NCBI RefSeq assembly: GCF_000426625.1
Contig: NZ_KE384547.1
Coordinates: forward strand, 1,348,986 to 1,412,985
Origin: Psychrilyobacter atlanticus DSM 19335
GTDB taxonomy: Bacteria; Fusobacteriota; Fusobacteriia; Fusobacteriales; Fusobacteriaceae
DNA length: 64,000 nt
Direction: 5' to 3'
A model generated the notes under the pieces. The model was not told the DNA's origin, ran no database searches, and was given only the letters and a program-made list of their open reading frames with translations. Position 1 is the stretch's first letter, and each line of letters begins with the position of its first letter. Shown piece by piece: positions 25,757 through 35,104 of this stretch. Position numbers and translations under genes: made by a program.

Positions 25757-26653
25757 TTATACTCCATAGTATTGATTGACTTCATCTTTTAAATTATCAA
25801 AGAACTTCGCTACACTCATAGGTCTTAATTCTTCGACTATATCAGTCTCATTATCTATACCATCTCCCTCTAAAAGTCCTACCCTGTATCCTTTGGCTAT
25901 CCTGTCCTTTAAATCATTCGTTATCTTTAGTTTTCCATCTTTTACTCTTACAACATTTTCAAATTGATGGGTCATCCTGTCTGATAATCCTCCCACAACA
26001 AATATAGGTTCAGCATTATCTAAATTTCCTTTTACAATTAAATTAAGGTTTTCAACAGTTTTTAACATAGAGTTAACTCTCTCTGCTTTCTCCTCGTGAC
26101 TAGCCTCTATATCAAAATTTTCATCTTTTCCAATCATAGAAAGATCAAATGTAATAGAATAGATCTTTAATGATTTGTCGTATTCATAGTTATATGGCAT
26201 GAGTCCTGTTTTTTTAGCGGCTTCCCTATCCTGAAGTCTTATATTATTTGCTTTACCATATGTCCTGGCAAGGTGAAGATTATTGTGAAATCTTGCTTCA
26301 TTTACAAAGGGTTCACAGGCAACAGCATCTGTTAGGTAAAATGAACTTTTTCTTACATATGTAAGTTTTTTCTCTCCTACAGCTGTATTCATATACCCAC
26401 CTTCTAGTGCCCTGCAGTTACTTACATTTAATTCTTCATTTACTTCTTTTTGAGTAGCTCCGTCTACAGTTACTTTCAAATCATCATACATCCCACTCTG
26501 TACCATCAATGAGTTCTTCAAACTTTCCCTGCTCCTGGTAGCATAGGTATTCCCATTTCTAAAAACTTTTTGTATAGAGGATACATTTCCTAATCCCTCT
26601 CCATAGTTTGAAGTTATATTGGCAATTACTGTCAACGTTAATGCTCTTTTCAT
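25757..26653 (-). CDS. cas7: Type I-B Cas7 (Cst2/DevR)
   Basis: This 298-residue RAMP protein forms the crRNA-coating backbone of Cascade. The N-terminus MKRALTLTVIANITSNYGEG and the following TYATRSRESLKNSLM match the Cas7/Cst2/DevR subfamily. No frameshift is seen and the length is normal. The start overlaps the cas8b stop by one base (TAATG). Confidence 0.92.
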   Translation of the reverse strand: MKRALTLTVIANITSNYGEGLGNVSSIQKVFRNGNTYATRSRESLKNSLMVQSGMYDDLKVTVDGATQKEVNEELNVSNCRALEGGYMNTAVGEKKLTYVRKSSFYLTDAVACEPFVNEARFHNNLHLARTYGKANNIRLQDREAAKKTGLMPYNYEYDKSLKIYSITFDLSMIGKDENFDIEASHEEKAERVNSMLKTVENLNLIVKGNLDNAEPIFVVGGLSDRMTHQFENVVRVKDGKLKITNDLKDRIAKGYRVGLLEGDGIDNETDIVEELRPMSVAKFFDNLKDEVNQYYGV

Positions 26654-27993
26654 TATTTCTCCTCCCCTTTGTAAGTTTTTTTCTCTCCCAATGTATTTAT
26701 AAATGTATACGCCAGATTTTTATTATCTTCAAAATTTTCAAAGAGATCTACAGCAACTCCTATACTGACCTGCGTATAAGCAGAAAGGTGTAATAATATT
26801 TCGCATACTCTATCATAATCCTTTAATGTAATAGCACTTACCAGTCTTTGCTCGTATGTTCTTATCTTACTTGGGTTATTTCTCAATGCTTTTTTTATCT
26901 GCATAGCAGATCCATAAGCAACCTTTTGTTTATCAGTCATATTTCCTCCCCTGTAGATCAATTCATTTATCTTTACCAGGTGTGATATTAAATATCCCTT
27001 ATTTCTTTCCTTCAATAAGTTATCTAACAAATCATCTAGCTTTATCTCATTTAAAATACTGTCGGTTACAACTTTTTCTAATTTTATAAATTCATTTTTT
27101 ACCTTACAGGGCTTTCTCAGAATATCTAATTGCTTTTTATCTATCTGATTAAATATCTTTCGGGCTTTTTCTCTGATATAGATGGTCTCAAAATAATCTT
27201 TTTCCCTTTCTTTATAGATCAACTCTACATCATAATCTATAAAATTAAAGCTGTCCCTATTAAATAAATTATTTCTAATACTTTTTTGTGACTGTTCATG
27301 GCACTCCCAGCTATTGGTTTTTATAAGTTGATTTAGGTTAAAATTATTATTTACAAAGAAGGCTTCCCTAGTTTTTGAAAAAGCAAAGGGGATAAAATCA
27401 AATAATCTATCATCTGAATACAAAAAAGTAGATGTATCTCTCATATAGGCTATAGACCTTCCTTTTTTAGGCATATCGATAGAATACCCCCTGATTCTGC
27501 AGGAATTAAGATCCTCCTTTAAAAGATTATTTTCATTACAGAAATTATAATATAAACTCCTCCCGCCTCTAAAAGTCTCACTTATTAATCGCAGTCGGTT
27601 TCTGTCTATAATCTCCTCTATCTCCAAACTATTTTTACCATTATATTTGATTTCTTTAAAAGTTTTTAACATTATAGTATTGCTAGATATATTTTTAGAT
27701 AATTTTTCGTTGACTGCCTTTATCCTTTCATCCTCCCTCTCATCCTCCCAAGGAGTATCCAATAGATCCTCAACTTTTTTATGATGCATTGACTCTCTAA
27801 AATATTTTTCTGCAAAGAGCAGATATTTTTCATCTGTTATCTCTTTAGTATTAAATTCTAAATAATCGTCTGTCTGATTATAATGAATGTCATAATCCTT
27901 TAAATATTTACTCACTCCTACAATAGCTGCACTCCAACGCCAATCCGATGGATACATCCGAGTATTGTACTCTCCCTCTATAACTTCTTTCAT
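26653..27993 (-). CDS. cas8b: Type I-B Cas8b (Cst1-like large subunit)
   Basis: This 446-residue protein occupies the large-subunit position between cas6 and cas7. Its start, YPSDWRWSAAIVGVSKYLKD, matches the Cst1/Cas8b1 N-terminus (W-x-x-x-A-x-I-V-G). The CxxC pairs that give some Cst1 proteins their older name are not seen. The large subunit recognises the PAM and recruits Cas3 in complete systems. The frame is intact, 8 bases after cas6. Confidence 0.82.
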   Translation of the reverse strand: MKEVIEGEYNTRMYPSDWRWSAAIVGVSKYLKDYDIHYNQTDDYLEFNTKEITDEKYLLFAEKYFRESMHHKKVEDLLDTPWEDEREDERIKAVNEKLSKNISSNTIMLKTFKEIKYNGKNSLEIEEIIDRNRLRLISETFRGGRSLYYNFCNENNLLKEDLNSCRIRGYSIDMPKKGRSIAYMRDTSTFLYSDDRLFDFIPFAFSKTREAFFVNNNFNLNQLIKTNSWECHEQSQKSIRNNLFNRDSFNFIDYDVELIYKEREKDYFETIYIREKARKIFNQIDKKQLDILRKPCKVKNEFIKLEKVVTDSILNEIKLDDLLDNLLKERNKGYLISHLVKINELIYRGGNMTDKQKVAYGSAMQIKKALRNNPSKIRTYEQRLVSAITLKDYDRVCEILLHLSAYTQVSIGVAVDLFENFEDNKNLAYTFINTLGEKKTYKGEEK

Positions 27994-28001
27994 GTCCCCC
28001 C

Positions 28002-28709
28002 CTACTCTATAATCTCCAGCATTCCAAAACCAGCTGATGATCTGCTTCCAAATCCTGATTTATATAAATAATTTAATATTTTTTTATCTCCCTTCATATA
28101 GAAGTTTCCCAAAGTTACAGGGAATTTAGAACTATAAAAACTCACCACAGTACGTTTTGTCTTTATAGGTACTATCTCAAATTCTTCCAATAACGATTTA
28201 GAAAATTTATCCTTTAAATTATATAGAGTATTTTTCTTTAATATTTTTAACCCTTTTTCGTCAAAATCATGGTACCAGCTGTTTTTTCCTTCTCTGACCT
28301 CTCTAATTACTATGGGTGATAGTGTCCTAAATACAGCCTCATCTCTGATCACTTCCTTTTCCAGTCTCTTATGAATCCTCACCACTACAAATGAATTTTC
28401 ATCCATAGAAATTTTTTTCCCCTTGCTGCCTATCAAGGCATTTAAAAAATGAAGAGCTTCCATCATATTTTCCACGGATAAAAATATTTTTATATAATTA
28501 TTTTTCAGGTATACCCTGTCTTTTTCTATTTTTTCAACAGGAAGGTATACAGAAAAAGTAAAATTCCTCCTTTCTGGATCATCATATATAGCTTTCTTTA
28601 TATCTATATTATATTCTTCCAATGATCCTTTAAAAAATGAGAGTATTTTCCTTCTATAATCTGTAGAAATGACTTTTTTTTCTAATTTACACCTTATTTC
28701 AAACCTCAT
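28002..28709 (-). CDS. cas6: Cas6 CRISPR RNA endoribonuclease
   Basis: This 235-residue protein has the tandem ferredoxin-fold layout of Cas6 and the C-terminal glycine-rich loop YKSGFGSRSSAGFGMLE. It cuts within repeats to release crRNAs. I place the start at the ATG preceded by AGAGGGGGCACT (28709), 17 codons inside the longest frame, because the earlier codons have no ribosome site. It is first in the operon; a terminator-like hairpin lies just upstream. Confidence 0.92.
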   Translation of the reverse strand: MRFEIRCKLEKKVISTDYRRKILSFFKGSLEEYNIDIKKAIYDDPERRNFTFSVYLPVEKIEKDRVYLKNNYIKIFLSVENMMEALHFLNALIGSKGKKISMDENSFVVVRIHKRLEKEVIRDEAVFRTLSPIVIREVREGKNSWYHDFDEKGLKILKKNTLYNLKDKFSKSLLEEFEIVPIKTKRTVVSFYSSKFPVTLGNFYMKGDKKILNYLYKSGFGSRSSAGFGMLEIIE

Positions 28710-28776
28710 AGTGCCCCCTCTATAATTGAAGATATCTTTAATTATTTTAAATTTATACATCTTGTAAAGTAAAAAA

Positions 28777-28800
28777 AAAGAACCCCAGGCTCTTTATTTT
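28777..28800 (-). terminator. Terminator-like hairpin before cas6
   Basis: On the minus strand AAAGAGCC and GGTTCTTT (one mismatch) are followed by nine T. It separates CRISPR array 2 from the cas genes, so the cas operon needs a promoter of its own between here and 28709 or read-through from upstream. Confidence 0.6.
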
Positions 28801-29112
28801 TTAATAGATATTCTTCCCACAAATAACCACGATTAATCAATAATTTAAAGAATTATTATAATCAATAAATTATTTCTTTTATACACTATCTTTCCTTTCA
28901 AACTTAGTGTACTTCAAAAAAATAGATTAATCAATAGTATCTTTGAAAAAACTTAACTTTTTTACGAGTTTAATTAAATTTTAACTATTTATTACTAAAA
29001 TAATAACTAATTTGTATATTAAAAACTACTTTCTAGATCTATAGGCCTAATCTTAGGATACAATAGATAAAAGAAATATTGGGGGATATTTTTGAAACGT
29101 TTCCTGATAAGA
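28801..29112. other. Region between the cas operon and array 2
   Basis: A/T-rich DNA without genes. On the minus strand TTGATT and TACACT with 17-base spacing (about 28910-28940) form a possible promoter towards cas6. Confidence 0.35.
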
Positions 29113-29158
29113 AAAAACGTCTCCCGAAGAAACAAATAGTCCCATCAGTAGACGTTTT
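29113..29158 (-). terminator. Hairpin at the end of array 2
   Basis: On the minus strand an ACGTCT/AGACGT stem with a large loop is followed by six T. It lies about 50 bases beyond the last repeat in the direction of array transcription. Confidence 0.5.
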
Positions 29159-29206
29159 AAGCCCGTAAATATAAGCTCAATTACAGCAATTGATTTTTCT
29201 TTAAAG

Positions 29207-29723
29207 TTTTCACTCCATATTGGTTAGATTAATAATTTGTCTGTATTTGGCTGAATTACTGGTCTTTGATTTAAATTCCATATTGGTTAGATTAAATTTA
29301 TCATTAAACCTGATTTTAGACTTGATTTTAATATGTTTACATTCCACATTGATTAGATTAATAATTTCTTATTTTAATGAAAATAATACATTTACATTCC
29401 ATTTTGATTAGATTAATACAGGTTAGCATAACATCTTTTTCAAGTGTTTATCTAAACTTTATTTCTACTAAATTGATACTAGATTTATCGGTAGTAATAT
29501 TACAAAAGAAAACAATTTACATTCCACTTTGATTAGATTAATATTTAGACGAATCTGTATTCTGTTGAAATAAAAGGGATTTATATTCCACACTGATTAA
29601 ATTAATATCTAAGTACCCATTCTCTCACGGTATCATTTCCTTTACATTCCATATTGGTTAGATTACCAGCTAACAAAGTTATTTACCAATTTAAATTCTA
29701 CTCTAGTTAGATTATTATAAAAT
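29207..29723 (-). CRISPR. Degenerate CRISPR array 2, nine repeat-like units
   Basis: Units with the pattern TTTACATTCCA..TTGRTTAGATTAAT (+ strand) have TCCA or TCTA anchors at about 29214, 29277, 29343, 29398, 29464, 29523, 29587, 29648 and 29697. Spacing is 63, 66, 55, 66, 59, 64, 61 and 49 bases, which is irregular for a CRISPR array. The unit at 29464 is heavily decayed and found mainly by its 66-base phase; the one at 29697 is also weak. It is the same repeat family as array 1. It lies on the cas6 side of the cas operon. Confidence 0.8.
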
Positions 29724-29931
29724 TTGTTTTTTGTCAATAGAGTATACTCCATTGAACCCTATCTGTCGACCCTGAAGAAATAAAAATAAAATTTTTATTT
29801 CAATATTTTTTTCTCCTCAAAATAAGTTTTATATAATTTAACAAAATTAAAAAATATAAAACTTGACTTAACATATCTAGTGAAGTAAAATTACTTGGAT
29901 TAAAATTTGAGAAGAAAAGGAGAAGAAAAAA

Positions 29932-30813
29932 ATGAAAAATAAGACCAAATCATTGCTCTATATTATTTTGGATTCCCTTGCAGTAGCAGGGATGTTGTTT
30001 TTTGTAAAGGATATAGGAAGAGATATACCTATCTTTGAAAAAATATTTTTTAAAAATATTTTATGTGTAATAGTGGTATTTTTACTCCTAAAGATTAAAA
30101 AAATACCTATACTGGGAAGTAGAAAGAATCGAAAAGCAATGATTTTAAGAGGATTTGTTGGTGGAATGGCCGTATATCTTCAATTTTATACTGTAAGTCT
30201 GTTAAAACTTTCTGATTCCGCGGTACTTTTAAAAACAGTTCCATTTTTCATAACGATAATTGCCTGCTTGTTTTTAAAGGAAAAATTAACTCCTATCCAA
30301 ATACCGGCATTGATAATATCTTTTGTAGGAGTACTTTTCATCGTACGCCCCGGGTACAATATCCAACTGGTACCATCTATGATAGCTCTTCTGTCTGCAT
30401 TTTTAGCTGCAATATCTTATTCCATTGTGAAGCATGTTAAAAATAATAACGAAAATACTCTCGTAGTTATATTTTACTTTACCGGGATCAACCTATTATT
30501 TAGTCTTCCTATGACAGTAATGGATTATCATGCTCCAGATCCACACCAGCTTTTTGATTTAATTTCATTGGGGATATGTCTTTTCATTGGTCAGTTTGCT
30601 CTGACTAAAGCTTATGAATATGCTCCTGCAAGTGAGGTTTCAATCTATTCATATTTCACTGTATTGGTAGCTTCACTTATAGCCTTCGCAGTCTGGGGTG
30701 AAGTTCCAAATAAATTTACAGCTATTGGAGCAGTGCTTATTATACTTTCTTCTTGTTTGATCTATAAATTTAATGGATTCAAAAAAAAGATGGCTGTAAG
30801 CTACTACAATTAA
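29932..30813 (+). CDS. DMT-superfamily (EamA) transporter
   Basis: This 293-residue inner-membrane protein has about ten hydrophobic helices in two EamA halves, each with the pattern of a charged N-terminus and a P-x-G-rich later helix (FVGVLFIVRPGYN in the first half, QFALTKAYEYAPASEVS in the second). Substrates of such exporters range from amino acids to nucleosides and cannot be told here. AAGGAG precedes ATG. Confidence 0.9.
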   Translation: MKNKTKSLLYIILDSLAVAGMLFFVKDIGRDIPIFEKIFFKNILCVIVVFLLLKIKKIPILGSRKNRKAMILRGFVGGMAVYLQFYTVSLLKLSDSAVLLKTVPFFITIIACLFLKEKLTPIQIPALIISFVGVLFIVRPGYNIQLVPSMIALLSAFLAAISYSIVKHVKNNNENTLVVIFYFTGINLLFSLPMTVMDYHAPDPHQLFDLISLGICLFIGQFALTKAYEYAPASEVSIYSYFTVLVASLIAFAVWGEVPNKFTAIGAVLIILSSCLIYKFNGFKKKMAVSYYN

Positions 30814-30822
30814 AAGATTAGA

Positions 30823-30852
30823 AAAGGACACAATATCAGTGCCCTTTTTTTA
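30823..30852 (+). terminator. Terminator of the EamA gene
   Basis: AAAAGGACAC pairs with GTGCCCTTTT (one mismatch), followed by T. Confidence 0.75.
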
Positions 30853-30901
30853 TCTATACATATCCCCTAAAAAAAACTATGTATTTGTATTGAAACTATA
30901 A

Positions 30902-30938
30902 TAAAAGCTGCTTTAAAATCAAATTTAAAAGCAGCCAG
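30902..30938 (-). terminator. Terminator of the MORN lipoprotein gene
   Basis: On the minus strand GGCTGCTTTTAAA and TTTAAAGCAGCTTT form the stem. Confidence 0.75.
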
Positions 30939-30952
30939 ATATTATCTCTATT

Positions 30953-32833
30953 TTATCTCTTATACCCATTTTCATATTGTGCTTCCTCTATGAGTTTCCC
31001 ATCTTTATTGTAAGCTTTAAGAGTCCCATGCCGATAACCTCTCTCATTATAACTTTCTATCTTTTCTATCTTTCCATTGGAATAATAATATTTTTGTGTT
31101 CCGACACTATACCCCCGGTCACCGTAGTTTTGTTCTGCTTTTTTCTTTCCATTTTCATAAAACTCAATTTTTTTCCCAATATTTTTATATAAATCATAGT
31201 CCATTGTACCTTTAGATTTCACCTTTCCATCAAAATAATATTCAGTAACTTCTACTTTTTTCCCTGAAGATAATTTATCTCCATAATTGATGGTCTTTTT
31301 TAATTTTCCATTTTCATAGTAGGTTTTATCCATTCCTACCCTGATCCATACTCTGTCTATATAGACACCTTTTTGTGTCTGAAGAACTTGTTTTTTATCG
31401 TAATTATAATAGATTGTCCTGTCATAATTCTTTCCTTGGCTGTATAGATCTATATAATAGATTTTATCCCCGTGATAGTGAATACTTTTCCCATCTATTC
31501 TTCCATCGACCATACTCCCAATAGTTTTGGCATTTTTATGTTCGTAGGCTGTAAATTTCCCATTAGCAATTCCATCAGCACTATAGTTCAAAATTTTCTT
31601 AAGAATTCCATTGTTATAGTCTTTTTGAATATACTTCCCATCATTTTTATAATGCTGTGATTGAGTCAGATAATTATTCTCGTATCTATACTTTTCCTTG
31701 AGAGCCCCGTTATCATAGTGGTAGAGATAGTTCCCAGAACCGCTATCATTACTTATTTCTTCTTTGGTATAACCACTGAAAGATTTTTTATCAACTATAT
31801 CTTTTACGTCAACTATAACAAGGTCAGAAGGAAGTCTGTCTCCTCCTCTATCCTCTTCTTTAACTCCATCTTTATAATAATGGATATAATCTCTATAACC
31901 TGTATAAACTCCTTTATCAAAAAAACCTAGTTTTTTTTCTAATTTCTCTCCTTTTTCAATCAATATCTCTACTCTTCCGTGGGGTATTCCTTTCACAAAA
32001 TTTTGTATAAATAAAGACTTAGAATAATTGTTCCTTGTTAAAGATTCTCCGTCAAGGTTTCCATCTGAATCATAATTTTTTAATTCCGTTAAAATCCCGT
32101 TTTTATACTCTATACTTCTTGTTATTTTTTTCAGATCACCATCTGCAAAGTGAAATTCACTTAGTTTTTTTCCCTCTTTATTGTAGTAGTTTCTAGAGAG
32201 GAGGATTCCGTCACTATAATTTTCTATCTGCATAACAGCATAATAGGTGTTCCCAAGATCTTTTTCAGCTTTGCCATAGAGTTCCCCTGTAAAATTTTCT
32301 TTAGGAGTATCTCCCCATACAACTACTCTTGATTGTTTTTTAACTGCCGGCTGGATATCTTCTGCTGTCCTCAAACCCTGGCTGAAGAATAATTTTTTAT
32401 CAGATGATTTTTCCTGTACCCCGTTTAAAACACCGTCACTGTACCTCTCTACTACCTTATTTCCTCTATAATCTTCAGAGCTAACTTCTCCATCTAAAAC
32501 ACCATGGGAATACTCGCTGTTTTTTCCTTTTTTCTCAAATGATACTCCATGGCGAAGTCCCATCTCGTCAAAAGACTGGTCAAAGGTAAGTTCGCCGGTC
32601 TTATTTACTTTTTTTAAGTTAGAAAGCACTCCTTTTTTATAGGTAGAATATTCTTTTCCCCCGTAGTATTCTTCCTTCTCCACCACTCCATTTATAGGTT
32701 TATTGTCCAGTACACTATAAACTTTTTTTTCCTTACTATACATTGGTATATCCAGAATTTTATTTTCTACAGATGTACAGCCCATCAGAAATAACAGCCC
32801 AGATACTAAAAATATTTTTGATTTTAAATTCAT
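30953..32833 (-). CDS. Large MORN/YwqK-repeat lipoprotein
   Basis: This 626-residue protein has a lipoprotein signal (FLVSGLLFLMGC, Cys near residue 19) and then many copies of the MORN-variant unit with the pattern YYxNGKxKxxxxY. The C-terminal part holds the clearest ones (YYENGKLKKTINYGDK, EFYENGKKKAEQNYGD). Such 'YwqK/toxin-antitoxin-like' repeat proteins are common in fusobacteria and lie at the envelope; their function is unknown. A much shorter relative is at 51219-51461. Confidence 0.85.
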   Translation of the reverse strand: MNLKSKIFLVSGLLFLMGCTSVENKILDIPMYSKEKKVYSVLDNKPINGVVEKEEYYGGKEYSTYKKGVLSNLKKVNKTGELTFDQSFDEMGLRHGVSFEKKGKNSEYSHGVLDGEVSSEDYRGNKVVERYSDGVLNGVQEKSSDKKLFFSQGLRTAEDIQPAVKKQSRVVVWGDTPKENFTGELYGKAEKDLGNTYYAVMQIENYSDGILLSRNYYNKEGKKLSEFHFADGDLKKITRSIEYKNGILTELKNYDSDGNLDGESLTRNNYSKSLFIQNFVKGIPHGRVEILIEKGEKLEKKLGFFDKGVYTGYRDYIHYYKDGVKEEDRGGDRLPSDLVIVDVKDIVDKKSFSGYTKEEISNDSGSGNYLYHYDNGALKEKYRYENNYLTQSQHYKNDGKYIQKDYNNGILKKILNYSADGIANGKFTAYEHKNAKTIGSMVDGRIDGKSIHYHGDKIYYIDLYSQGKNYDRTIYYNYDKKQVLQTQKGVYIDRVWIRVGMDKTYYENGKLKKTINYGDKLSSGKKVEVTEYYFDGKVKSKGTMDYDLYKNIGKKIEFYENGKKKAEQNYGDRGYSVGTQKYYYSNGKIEKIESYNERGYRHGTLKAYNKDGKLIEEAQYENGYKR

Positions 32834-33077
32834 AACTCCCCCTTGGTTTCTCTCATATTTTACTTAATGTTTACTTTAACATAATTTAATGAATTTTTAA
32901 ATTTTTATTTCAAATTTTTTTAATTTTCAGAACTTTCTTAACAGTAAAAAAGGACCCAGAGTGAAAGGTCACTCCAGACCCCGAAAAATTTAGAATAACT
33001 AACTCTACCCAAAAATTAAATTTCACTTAAAGAACAAATATGATATACTGGATAATAAAAATTAGGGAGGAAAATTT

Positions 33078-33593
33078 ATGAAAAATTTAATCGTCAGGGA
33101 AGCTGCAATCTCAGATGCTCAGGAAATATATAATATCTTTATGAAAACTTCAGATGAAACTGAATTTTTGGCCTGTAGTTCCAAAGAAAGAAAAGAGGAT
33201 GGTTTTACAGTAGAAAGTCAGGAAAAACGTATAGAAAAAATTATTAATTCCAACAATAAACTATATATCTGTACATGTGATAATGTGGTCATCGGTATGC
33301 TTGGAATTGATATTTCCCCTAGAAAAAGACTCAGCCATCGAGCAGCTATGGGTATCAATGTATTAAAAGATTATTGGGGGATGGGTGCAGGGAGTCTGCT
33401 TATGAAGAATGCAGTCGATTTTTTCCATTTAAACGAAAATTTAACAAAACTTGAACTGGAAGTCAGAAGCGATAATTTGCAGGCTGTCAATCTATATAAA
33501 AAATTTGGATTTAAAATTGAAGGAGAAATTTCTAAATATTTTTGTATCAACGACAAATATTATTCTGCATTTTTAATGTCGTTAATAAAATAA
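33078..33593 (+). CDS. GNAT N-acetyltransferase
   Basis: This 171-residue protein has the GNAT core with the acetyl-CoA loop VLKDYWGMGAGSLLMKNAVD and the C-terminal LEVRSDNLQAVNLYKKFGFK. The RimI/RimL-like pattern suggests acetylation of an amine on a protein or small molecule; the substrate is unknown. GGAGG precedes ATG. It is convergent with another GNAT gene at 33779. Confidence 0.88.
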   Translation: MKNLIVREAAISDAQEIYNIFMKTSDETEFLACSSKERKEDGFTVESQEKRIEKIINSNNKLYICTCDNVVIGMLGIDISPRKRLSHRAAMGINVLKDYWGMGAGSLLMKNAVDFFHLNENLTKLELEVRSDNLQAVNLYKKFGFKIEGEISKYFCINDKYYSAFLMSLIK

Positions 33594-33661
33594 AACAAAA
33601 AAAAGGATAATCTATTTTATTTAGAATAAAGTACTGGAAGTTGATTTAATTTTTTTTAATA

Positions 33662-33703
33662 ATAAAAACCTTGCAGCTGACAACTGCGATAATCAAAAGG
33701 TTT
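33662..33703 (+). ncRNA. Hairpin with inner stem, unknown RNA
   Basis: AAACCTT pairs with AAGGTTT and encloses a GCAG/CTGC hairpin. A TTTGGCCG tail then leads into a terminator at 33706-33745. It could be the 3' end of the GNAT mRNA or a small RNA. It matches no riboswitch I can name. Confidence 0.35.
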
Positions 33704-33705
33704 GG

Positions 33706-33745
33706 CCGAAAAAAACAGAATTATAAATAATTCTGTTTTTATTTT
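33706..33745. terminator. Bidirectional terminator between convergent GNAT genes
   Basis: AAAAACAGAATTAT and ATAATTCTGTTTTT form the stem. Confidence 0.85.
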
Positions 33746-33778
33746 TTTGAATTAATTTTTATTCTGCAACAGCAATAT

Positions 33779-34366
33779 CTATAATAATTTTACCATGTGT
33801 TTATATTTTAAATCTTTTATTTTTACATCGATATCATGGTTGTATCCTAAACTTTTATATAGTCTATATGCCTTATCATTTGAGTAGCTGCAAAGCAAGG
33901 ATGTCTTCTTACAACAATTATCCAGGGCAAGTTTTTCTGCATAGATCATCAGATTTCTACCTAAACCATACCCTCGATAATTTTCTTCTACAGCAAGACT
34001 ATCTATATAATATTCACCTTCAAAAGATTCTGAAACCTCTAATTGAGGCTCAATATATTTTTTATAACCTTTGGTTCCTGGTTTATATTTATTTATAAGA
34101 TTAGCAATTATAGGGTGGGATAAAGTTTCACTCTCATCATGTGATAAAGTAATCATACACCCAACAACATTCCCATCAATTTCAACAATCGTACAATTTT
34201 CATAGCTGAGAAAGTTGCCCTTTAAAATAAAAAATTTAGCTAATCCTTCAATAGTTTTTTCTTTGGTATCCTCTCCTACAATTAAAGATGCCAGATCTAG
34301 ATTGGCTTGATATATCAACTCAGCTGCTTTTAAATAATCTTCTAGAGTTGCTTTTCTTATTTTCAT
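33779..34366 (-). CDS. GNAT N-acetyltransferase
   Basis: A 195-residue protein with the GNAT motif A (YYIDSLAVEENYRGYGLGRNLM) split across a helix, and a C-terminal CSYSNDKAYRLYKSLGYNH. The insertion before motif A and the overall length fit small-molecule or peptide acetyltransferases of the broad family. The substrate is unknown. AGGAGGGG lies ahead of ATG. Confidence 0.88.
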   Translation of the reverse strand: MKIRKATLEDYLKAAELIYQANLDLASLIVGEDTKEKTIEGLAKFFILKGNFLSYENCTIVEIDGNVVGCMITLSHDESETLSHPIIANLINKYKPGTKGYKKYIEPQLEVSESFEGEYYIDSLAVEENYRGYGLGRNLMIYAEKLALDNCCKKTSLLCSYSNDKAYRLYKSLGYNHDIDVKIKDLKYKHMVKLL

Positions 34367-35104
34367 AACCCCTCCTAATTTAAATTTATTTATAATATAT
34401 TTTATAACAGATTTTTTTGCACTAACAAATCCATATTTAAGGATGTATATTCAATAATTTCAACAGAATTATCGAATCATTGAACTATGTTATACTCCAT
34501 TTTTTTATAATACCCTTCCTTTATTTCTTTGTCGATTAAATTGTTAAAAAAATCTAGAATTTTCTCATAATCCATCCTTTTTTCAAACTATTTTTCAACA
34601 CAGTTTTTAATCTACTTTAGGTTTTATTGGACTTTTTACCATTAACATAATATAATTAAATAAGAAACATCTTTTAAAATCTAGAAAATACTACACAATC
34701 CCCTACACTTATACTCCCATTTCCTCTTGAAAATTTATTATTCAACATTACAAAAAATTAGAAAATCATTACAATTTTGATAGACTTTTTGCTATTTTAT
34801 TCAGCTCAATCTGATTAAGTTTCAATGAAATACACCATTTTATATCTATTTAACTATTTTACATCTTCTATTCATTTTAGAAGCTCTATAAGTTCCATCT
34901 ATTTTATACTTTGTATCCACTCTATATATTACAATTTTTTACAATCTAAAATTAAATTATCAAAATAATGCAGAAGTGGGGGGAATATTCCTAAATAAAA
35001 GAATATTTTTAATCGTTCCCCAAAAAAACTAAAGATTTTTGAACTTCTTAAAAAACGTCGGAAAAACTAAAATTAGGTATTTACATTTAAGGGGGAGTTA
35101 AAAA
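34367..35104. other. Long AT-rich intergenic region
   Basis: There is no convincing gene in these 738 bases. A 32-codon leftward frame at 34479-34577 (MDYEKILDFFNNLIDKEIK...) has only a poor ribosome site and may be a remnant. The rightmost part must hold the promoter of the dehydrogenase gene, whose ribosome site is AAGGGGGAG. Confidence 0.45.

Noticed and set aside
29220-29411. Open frame across CRISPR array 2
   Set aside because: It is translated repeat sequence, with no ribosome site.
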